A stretch of 36,368 nt of DNA. Origin: Actinomadura sp. KC345 (lineage in GTDB: Bacteria; Actinomycetota; Actinomycetes; Streptosporangiales; Streptosporangiaceae). The position numbers and the translations under genes are program-made. The notes under the pieces were generated by a model. The model was given only the letters and a program-made list of their open reading frames with translations, was not told where the DNA came from and searched no databases. The DNA lies in contig NZ_SMKH01000043.1 in assembly GCF_004348515.1 (NCBI RefSeq), forward strand, positions 1-36,368, in the 5' to 3' direction. Shown here piece by piece: positions 31,092 to 36,368 of the stretch. The first letter of the stretch is position 1. Each line of letters opens with the position of its first letter.

Positions 31092-32585
31092 ATGGCGGTG
31101 CCCAAGCCGGCGGACGTCCGGCCGCCGATCTCCGAGTCGTGGCGGCGGTCCCTCGACGCCGGCGTCGACGCGGACGTCGAGGCGGCGCCGCTGGTGTTCG
31201 ACCGGGACGTCATCGCCGACGCCCGCGAGGCCCACCCGCTCGACCCGCACGTGCCGGTGCTGAACGGCCTGCTGCGCCGGGTCGCCGACGAGGCCGAGCA
31301 CCTGCTGGTGATCACCGACGACGCCGGGCACGTGCTGTGGACGCAGGGCCCGCCCGCCGTGCGGCGCGAGGCGGCGGCGATCGGGCTGATGGACGGGTTC
31401 CGCTGGTCGGAGGACGCCGTCGGCACCAACGGAATCGGCACCGCACTGGCCGCCGGGCGGCCCGAGTTCGTGTACGCCGCCGAGCACGTCGCGCACGTCC
31501 TGCACCGCTGGTCGTGCGCCGGCGCGCCGGTCACCGACCCCGACACGGGGCGGGTGATCGGCTGCATCGACGTCAGCGCGACCGTGCGGACGCTGCATCC
31601 GGCGACCGCCGCGCTCGTCGCCACCGCGGCCCGGCTCGCCGAGGCGCGGCTGGAGAACGAGATGCGGCGGCGGGACGAGCGGTTGCGCGAGCGGCTCCGG
31701 CCGCACCTGCGGGGACTGCGGGGCACCGGCCTGCTCGTCACCGCCACCGGCCGGATCCTCACCGGCGCGGCGGACCCCTGCCTGCCCGGCGGTGCCCCGG
31801 CCGCGGGGAAGGCATGGCCGGAGGGCTGGTGGGGGCGGCGCGTCACCCTTCCCGCGTGCGGGGGGACGGTCACCCTGCCCGACGGCCGGACCGCGGTCGC
31901 CGAACCGCTCGGTGAGGCGTTCCTGCTGCGCCTGCCCGGCCCTCGCAGGGCGGGCGGGAGCGCGCCGTCCGCCGGGGACGCCGCGGCCCGGACCGCCGGC
32001 CCGGGGCCGCTGCTGACGCTGTCGTTCCTCGGCGAGGGCCGCCCGCACGCGCACCTCGGCGGCCGGCCGATCCCGCTGACGCTGCGGCACGCGGAGATCC
32101 TCGCCATGCTCGCGCTGCATCCACGCGGGCTGACCGGCGACGGGCTCGCGCTTGGCCTGTACGGCGAGGACGGCAGCGCCGCGACCGTCCGCCCCGAGAT
32201 CCACCGGCTCCGCCAGCAGCTCGGCGACGTGGTCCGCGCCCGCCCCTACCGGCTCGGCTGCACGGTCGAGGCCGACTTCCTCACCGTCCGGCGGCTGCTG
32301 GACGAGGGGGACGCCGCCGGTACCGCGCGGCTCTACACCGGCGAGCTGCTGCCCCACTCCGACGCGCCCGCCGTCCGGGCCGAACGCGACGAGCTGGCGG
32401 TGCGCGTCCGGCGGCAGATGCTCGACCGGGGCGGCGTCGGCGCGCTGTGGGCCTACGCCCAGACCGCGCCCGGCCGCGACGACCTGGAGGTGCTGGAGCG
32501 GCTGCACGACATCCTGCCGCCGGACGACCCCCGGCTGGCCGCCGTGGCGTCCCGCCGCGACCGCCTGCTCGACGGCGAAGCCTGA
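31092..32585 (+). CDS. GAF-domain transcriptional regulator
   Basis: A 497-residue regulator. The N-terminal half has the GAF sensor region typical of AcoR-like actinobacterial proteins: ISESWRRSLDAGVDAD at the start, EHLLVITDDAGHVLWTQG, MDGFRWSEDAVGTNGIGTAL, and WSCAGAPVTDPDTGRVIGCI followed by DVS. Residues about 315-400 form a winged-helix-like output region (LTLRHAEILAMLALHPRGLT; TVRPEIHRLRQQLGDVVRAR), then a helical tail. There is no sigma-54 ATPase domain, so it is not an enhancer-binding protein. Relatives often sit beside alcohol or aldehyde dehydrogenase genes; none is in the window. ATG 31092 has aaagg 8 bases upstream. The palindromes upstream may be its own sites. Confidence 0.82.
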   Translation: MAVPKPADVRPPISESWRRSLDAGVDADVEAAPLVFDRDVIADAREAHPLDPHVPVLNGLLRRVADEAEHLLVITDDAGHVLWTQGPPAVRREAAAIGLMDGFRWSEDAVGTNGIGTALAAGRPEFVYAAEHVAHVLHRWSCAGAPVTDPDTGRVIGCIDVSATVRTLHPATAALVATAARLAEARLENEMRRRDERLRERLRPHLRGLRGTGLLVTATGRILTGAADPCLPGGAPAAGKAWPEGWWGRRVTLPACGGTVTLPDGRTAVAEPLGEAFLLRLPGPRRAGGSAPSAGDAAARTAGPGPLLTLSFLGEGRPHAHLGGRPIPLTLRHAEILAMLALHPRGLTGDGLALGLYGEDGSAATVRPEIHRLRQQLGDVVRARPYRLGCTVEADFLTVRRLLDEGDAAGTARLYTGELLPHSDAPAVRAERDELAVRVRRQMLDRGGVGALWAYAQTAPGRDDLEVLERLHDILPPDDPRLAAVASRRDRLLDGEA

Positions 32586-32607
32586 CCGGCCGTGCCGGCG
32601 GCGCGGG

Positions 32608-33342
32608 TCAGGCGGACGGGACTCCGGCGTTGACCAGGTGGGCGGTGTCGTTGTAGCAGACGGCCTGCAGGTTCGCGCCCTCCTGCCGCCACCGGGTGAC
32701 CGAGGCGTTGCCGACCGACTCCTTCTCGTCGAGTTCCATGACCTCCCGCTCGGTGAGTTCCTCCACCAGGTAGCGGGTCATCGCGACGATCGCGTCGTGC
32801 GTGACGACCATCACCCGCCCGCCGGGGGCCGCGGCCTCCAGATCGCGGTAGAAGCTGCGCAGCCGCAGTGCCAGGTCGGCCCACGACTCCCCGCCGGGCG
32901 GCCGGTAGTAGAACTTGCCGAGGCGCCGCAGCCGGGCGGCCTCCTCGGGGAACCGGCGCTCGACGCCGATGGCCGTGAGGCCCTGCAGCGCACCCTGCTC
33001 GCGGTCGCGGAGCCGCTCGTCGATCTTGAGTTCGAGCCCGGCGGGGTCCTGCGGCGCCGCGTAGGGCGTCTGGGCGAGCGCGATCCTCGCGGTGTCCACC
33101 GTGCGCACGTAGGGGGACGCCACGACCAGCGTGGGGCGCTCGTCCTGCGGGAGCCGGGCGAGCCAGAGGCCGAGCCTCGCCGCCTGGGCGCGGCCTGTGT
33201 CCGACAGCGGGACGTCGGGGTCCCGTTCGGGGATGCCGGCCTCCTCGGCGTCCGTGCCGTCAACGGCCTGGTAGGCGACGTTGCCGGTGCTCTCACCGTG
33301 CCGGGTCAGGTTCAGCCACTGCAGCGCGTTCACGCCCGCCAT
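32608..33342 (-). CDS. Histidine phosphatase (phosphoglycerate-mutase-like)
   Basis: A 244-residue member of histidine phosphatase branch 1. The catalytic LTRHGES is at residues about 12-18. The second active-site Arg and His groups are in VVASPYVRTVDTARIA and VMVVTHDAIVAMTRYLV. RERDREQGALQGLT-like wording (RLRDREQGALQGLTAIGVER) and RPPGGESWADLALRLRSF are standard for the group. It removes phosphate from a small metabolite or phosphoprotein; the substrate is not readable. The start ATG 33340-33342 has no strong ribosome binding site. It converges on the GAF regulator with 22 bases between. Confidence 0.88.
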   Translation of the reverse strand: MAGVNALQWLNLTRHGESTGNVAYQAVDGTDAEEAGIPERDPDVPLSDTGRAQAARLGLWLARLPQDERPTLVVASPYVRTVDTARIALAQTPYAAPQDPAGLELKIDERLRDREQGALQGLTAIGVERRFPEEAARLRRLGKFYYRPPGGESWADLALRLRSFYRDLEAAAPGGRVMVVTHDAIVAMTRYLVEELTEREVMELDEKESVGNASVTRWRQEGANLQAVCYNDTAHLVNAGVPSA

Positions 33343-33432
33343 GCTGCCATGCCGCCGCGAGCATGCCGCCGCGAACCGGGCCGAGCCGGAGCGATGCGGG
33401 CGTCCTCTACGACCGGTAGTACTCTCGTGCCC

Positions 33433-33798
33433 GTGACCAACGTCCTGGCCACCGTGATCATCGTGGTGGCGCTGCTCGCCGCCGGCTACGCCCTCGTGGC
33501 GGCGCTGCGCAACCGGGCGATGGACCCCGCGCAGCTGATCTCGCTCGCCGTGCTGGAGATCCTGCTGGTCGCGCAGGCCGTCGTCGGGTTCGTCAAGCTG
33601 TCCGGCGACGAGGGGCCCGCCGACTCGGCCACGTTCGTCGGCTACCTCCTCGGCGTCCTGCTCATCCCGCTCGCGGGCGCCGGGTGGGGCCTGCTGGAGC
33701 GCACCCGGTGGGGTTCCGCGGTGATCGTGGTCGCCGGGGCCGGCGTCGCGGTCATGATCGTCCGGATGAATCAGCTGTGGAGCGGGACCGGTGTCTGA
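33433..33798 (+). CDS. Small integral membrane protein, four helices
   Basis: A 121-residue hydrophobic protein with about four membrane helices: VLATVIIVVALLAAGYALVA, LISLAVLEILLVAQAVVGFV, FVGYLLGVLLIPLAGAGWGL and AVIVVAGAGVAVMIVRMN. The start is GTG 33433, or GTG 33427 two codons earlier. TAGTAC at 33417-33422 is a -10-like element 10 bases before 33433, and no Shine-Dalgarno sequence exists, so the transcript is probably leaderless or nearly so. It overlaps the next membrane-protein gene by 8 bases, which predicts coupled translation. Function unknown. Confidence 0.78.
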   Translation: MTNVLATVIIVVALLAAGYALVAALRNRAMDPAQLISLAVLEILLVAQAVVGFVKLSGDEGPADSATFVGYLLGVLLIPLAGAGWGLLERTRWGSAVIVVAGAGVAVMIVRMNQLWSGTGV

Positions 33799-34345
33799 TC
33801 CCCGCCGAGCCCGTCCCGGCGACGAACCGGACCCGGCCTCCGGCGGCGGGGCCCGTGCGGACGGCGGCGCCCGCGCCGGCGTCGGCGCCCGCACGGGCGG
33901 CGCGGCCCGCCCCGGCACCGGCGGGGGGCCGGGACGGGTGCTGGTCGCCGTCTACGGAATCTTCGCGCTCGCGGCCGGTGCCCGCGCGGCCGTGCAGATC
34001 GCCACCCGCTTCTCCGACGCGCCGCTCGCCTACGCCCTGTCGGCGTTGGCCGCGGCCGTCTATGTCGTGGCGACGGTCGCGCTGGGCCTCGGCGGCCGCA
34101 GGTCGTTCCGGGTCGCCGTCGCCGCCTGCGCGATCGAGCTCGCCGGCGTGCTGGTCGTGGGCACGCTCAGCCTCGCGGACCCCGCGGCGTTCCCCGACGA
34201 GACCGTCTGGTCCGCCTACGGGCGCGGCTACGGATACGTCCCGCTGGTGCTCCCGGTCGTGGGCCTGCTGTGGTTGCGCCACACCGCCCGCCAGGGTGGC
34301 GGGCCCGGAACGGGCGGTGGGCGCCCTGCGGACGGCGGCGTGTGA
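33791..34345 (+). CDS. Integral membrane protein with long disordered N-terminus
   Basis: A 184-residue protein starting at GTG 33791, inside the last codons of the previous gene (8-base overlap including its TGA). Residues 1-48 are Gly/Ala/Arg/Pro-rich and disordered. Four membrane helices follow: VLVAVYGIFALAAGARAAVQ, YALSALAAAVYVVATVALGL, VAVAACAIELAGVLVVGTLS and YVPLVLPVVGLLWLRHT. It forms an operon with the preceding gene and may be a two-subunit membrane complex with it. Neither has a recognised function. Confidence 0.78.
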   Translation: MSDPRRARPGDEPDPASGGGARADGGARAGVGARTGGAARPGTGGGPGRVLVAVYGIFALAAGARAAVQIATRFSDAPLAYALSALAAAVYVVATVALGLGGRRSFRVAVAACAIELAGVLVVGTLSLADPAAFPDETVWSAYGRGYGYVPLVLPVVGLLWLRHTARQGGGPGTGGGRPADGGV

Positions 34346-34371
34346 GCCCTCCGGCCACAGGTGTCCGATGA

Positions 34372-35160
34372 TCACGCGGCGTCCGTCGACAGCGCGGTGG
34401 CCGCCGGTGGCGTGATGCGGCCGCCGATGGGGAGCGCGTGGACGGCGGCCCGTGTGATCGCCTCGACCTCGTCGGGGGAGTACGCGGCGGCCGGGTTGCG
34501 GCTCATCCAGCGGAGCAGCCTCAGCGGCGGCGCGAACACGATCCCGTCGGCGGCGAACGGCGTCCTGGCGAGCTTTCCGCCGTGCACGGCGAGGACCGGC
34601 CGCACCTTGACCGGCACCTCCGAGACCCGCGAGATCAGGTCGGCGGCCGCGTCGGCGCGGGCGGTCAGCGCGCCCACGAGCTTGGACTGGGTGCGGCCGT
34701 CGATGAACAGCCGGCCTCCGTGCGGGGAGATCTCCGCGTCCGGGTGCCAGGCCTCGTTGTGCACCAGCCAGACGCCGCCCGGCCCGAACACCAGCTGGTC
34801 GGCCTGGCCGTGCCCGGGGACCGTCCGCTCGTACAGCACCCGGTGGCCGCGCCGCTCCAGCGTGTGGCGCAGTATCCGGCTCATCCGATCCTCGCCCCGC
34901 AGTCCGAGCCGCCACACCCGGGACGCCTTGTAAACGCGCCAATGGACGAGGGCGTCCGCGGACGCCACGAGGGCGGCCATCGCGATTCCGAATATGGCGC
35001 TGACGAGCATCCCGCACAGTATGAGCGTCGTGCCCGCCAGAATTGCGCGGGTCCGCAATCTACCCTTTCGGCCGCGCTGCCAGAGCTCCTCGTATACGGC
35101 CTGGGGTGAGCCGCCGGTGAACGCGGCCCGGTCCCTCAGGTAGATGGAGCTGCCGATCAT
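34372..35160 (-). CDS. NERD-domain membrane protein with degenerate nuclease motif
   Basis: A 262-residue protein with one or two membrane helices near residues 35-70 (TRAILAGTTLILCGMLVSAI) and a NERD (nuclease-related) domain from about 85. Conserved NERD pieces are RLGLRGEDRMSRILRHTLER, VLYERTVPGHGQADQLVFGP and GGVWLVHNEAWHPDAE. In active NERD domains the last block carries an acidic residue and a Lys (E/D-x-K). Here it is HNEAW, so the catalytic Lys is missing and binding without cleavage is more likely. ATG 35158-35160 follows gggagg. The membrane anchor next to a nucleic-acid-type domain recurs in this family. Confidence 0.82.
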   Translation of the reverse strand: MIGSSIYLRDRAAFTGGSPQAVYEELWQRGRKGRLRTRAILAGTTLILCGMLVSAIFGIAMAALVASADALVHWRVYKASRVWRLGLRGEDRMSRILRHTLERRGHRVLYERTVPGHGQADQLVFGPGGVWLVHNEAWHPDAEISPHGGRLFIDGRTQSKLVGALTARADAAADLISRVSEVPVKVRPVLAVHGGKLARTPFAADGIVFAPPLRLLRWMSRNPAAAYSPDEVEAITRAAVHALPIGGRITPPAATALSTDAA

Positions 35161-35192
35161 GACACCCTCCCCAGCACCTGCGATGACGCCCT

Positions 35193-35283
35193 CATTATGG
35201 GGATACGTGAAGCATTGCCGCTACACTTCACAAGGTGACGTAAATCAAACGGGAGAGCAAGAGCGGGTCTTGAAAGCATTGCC
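35193..35283. promoter_or_regulatory. Divergent promoter region between NERD and hrpB genes with repeats
   Basis: On the minus strand CATAAT at 35193-35198 is a -10 match for the NERD gene. gtgaag 35207-35212 and cttcac 35226-35231 are inverted arms. aagcattgcc occurs twice in the same orientation at 35210-35219 and 35274-35283, 64 bp apart. The whole 35161-35456 stretch is much less GC-rich than its neighbours and carries no gene. Confidence 0.4.
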
Positions 35284-35456
35284 CACCTGCTGTTTCTCCG
35301 CGGTTGCGCGGACGCTTCCTGGGGAGAACTTTAAGCGCCGCCATCGAACGCCTGAAAGGCGCGATGCAACTATCACCGCAAGGCTCGGAGTCCTTTTCAT
35401 CGCGGTTGCATTTCCGGCGCGGGCGACCACCCGCGGGTACCGGGCAGACTGGTCCG

Positions 35457-36368
35457 ATGCACATCAGCGCCGCCGAGAACCTCCCCGTCCGTAATGCGGT
35501 CCCCGCGCTGCGCGCGGCGCTGGAGGACCGGGGCGCGGCCGTGCTGGCGGCGCCTCCCGGCACCGGCAAGACCACCCTCGTGCCCCTGGCGCTCGCCGGG
35601 CTCGCCCTCGGCGGCCCGCCCGCCGCGGGCAGGGTCCTCGTCCTGGAGCCGCGCCGCCTCGCCGCCCGCGCCGCGGCCCGGCGCATGGCCTGGCTCCTCG
35701 GCGAACGCGTCGGCGAGCAGGTCGGGGTCACAGTCCGCGGCGAGAACCGCCCCGGCGCCCGCGTCGACGTCGTCACGACGGGCGTCGTCCTCCAGCGGCT
35801 CCAGTCGGACCCGGAACTCGCCGGCGTCGGCACCGTGATCCTGGACGAGTGCCATGAGCGGCACCTCGACGCGGACACCGCGCTGGCGTTCCTCCTGGAC
35901 GTCCGCGCCACGCTCCGCCCCGACCTCCGCCTGGTCGCCGCGTCCGCGACCGTGGACACCGGTCCCTGGGCGCGCCTCCTCGGCGACGGCGGCCCGGCCC
36001 CGGTGGTGGAGACGCCGGCCGCGCTGCACCCGGTCGAGACGGTCTGGTCGCCGCCGCCCCGGCCCGCCGCCCCGCCCCACGGCATGCGCGTCGACCCGGC
36101 GTTCCTCGCGCACGTCGCCGGCACGGTCCGCCGAGCCCTGGCCGAACGGGACGGGGACGTCCTGTGCTTCCTGCCCGGCGCCGGCGAGATCGCCCGCGTC
36201 GCCGGCCTGCTGGGCGACGTCGCGGCCGAGGTCCTGCAGGTGCACGGCCAGGCGCCGCCGAAGGTCCAGGACGCGGTCCTCGCCCGGTCCTCCCACCGCC
36301 GCGTCGTCCTCGCGACCTCCGTCGCCGAGTCGAGCCTCACCGTCCCCGGCGTCCGGACGGTCGTGGAC
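35457..36368 (+). CDS. hrpB: ATP-dependent helicase HrpB, N-terminal part (runs off right edge)
   Basis: ATG 35457 opens a frame that continues without a stop past the window end (304 residues of a protein usually about 800 long). It has the DEAH/RHA helicase motifs in order: Walker A APPGTGKTTLVPLAL (about 32-46), LEPRRLAARAAARRMA (motif Ia), Walker B-type DECHERH near 136, SATVDTG (motif III), and FLPGAGEI and LATSVAESSLTVPGVRTVVD (motifs IV-V) at the edge. LEPRRLAARAAARRMA and the DECHERHLD wording are specific to HrpB. It is an RNA-type helicase of unknown cellular target. The start has no strong ribosome binding site and follows an A/T-rich, gene-free region. Confidence 0.9.
   Translation, partial: MHISAAENLPVRNAVPALRAALEDRGAAVLAAPPGTGKTTLVPLALAGLALGGPPAAGRVLVLEPRRLAARAAARRMAWLLGERVGEQVGVTVRGENRPGARVDVVTTGVVLQRLQSDPELAGVGTVILDECHERHLDADTALAFLLDVRATLRPDLRLVAASATVDTGPWARLLGDGGPAPVVETPAALHPVETVWSPPPRPAAPPHGMRVDPAFLAHVAGTVRRALAERDGDVLCFLPGAGEIARVAGLLGDVAAEVLQVHGQAPPKVQDAVLARSSHRRVVLATSVAESSLTVPGVRTVVD

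Noticed and set aside
1..36368. CRISPR arrays, tRNA or rRNA genes, complete insertion sequences or integrases
   Set aside because: I looked for regularly spaced repeats, cloverleaf-type sequence, rRNA-like stretches and transposase motifs (DDE, HUH, Tyr or Ser recombinase) and saw none.

Overview
The window is GC-rich DNA of an actinomycete-type bacterium. Third codon positions are almost always G or C, GTG starts are frequent, and several genes lack a Shine-Dalgarno sequence and may be leaderless. Gene content fits this: an F420-type PPOX protein, an MpaB/DUF2236 oxygenase, an SCP-X-type thiolase, an ECF sigma factor and a cluster of secreted lipases/esterases. A family such as Thermomonosporaceae or Streptosporangiales is plausible but not proven from the sequence. 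I saw no rRNA, tRNA, CRISPR array or intact insertion sequence.

Region 1-2.1 kb is decayed accessory DNA: the 5' end of an unrecognised hydrophilic gene running off the left edge, then a broken AraC-type regulator and a broken SAM methyltransferase facing each other. From 2.1 to 9.8 kb come a lipoprotein, a secreted lipase, an alpha/beta hydrolase, a BCCT osmolyte transporter, an MDR oxidoreductase with the C-terminal stump of a lost gene behind it, a DinB protein and a helical-repeat protein closed by a strong terminator.

Region 9.9-16.8 kb holds a TrmH-type RNA methyltransferase and a class C-type serine hydrolase. It then has a group of genes carrying single-base frameshifts: a small Cys/His protein, a sigma factor fused to a zinc anti-sigma motif, a membrane segment and a CAP domain, and a PPOX oxidoreductase. 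The sigma-CAP gene and a convergent CAP gene are both cut at one 11-bp junction. A Nudix hydrolase and a PGPGW membrane protein follow.

Region 16.8-19.6 kb is one large predicted defence gene: DUF262 and DUF1524 (GmrSD-type, type IV restriction) fused to an alkyltransferase-like domain that lacks the reactive cysteine. Region 20-25 kb has an SGNH esterase, a drug-type MFS exporter, a TetR regulator coupled to an amidohydrolase-fold protein, and a YbhN-type membrane protein. At 25.1 kb is a close CqsA/LqsA-type alpha-hydroxyketone autoinducer synthase homologue, unexpected in an actinomycete and without a visible receptor partner.

Region 26-36.4 kb has an MpaB-family oxygenase, a thiolase behind a perfect palindromic operator and next to a 20-bp-arm hairpin, a threonine aldolase, a coiled-coil protein, a GAF regulator with a cluster of upstream palindromes, a histidine phosphatase, two overlapping membrane-protein genes, a NERD protein lacking its catalytic lysine, and the start of HrpB helicase at the right edge. 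The strongest candidates for new biology are the DUF262-DUF1524-ATL fusion, the sigma/anti-sigma/CAP fusion and the orphan CqsA homologue.
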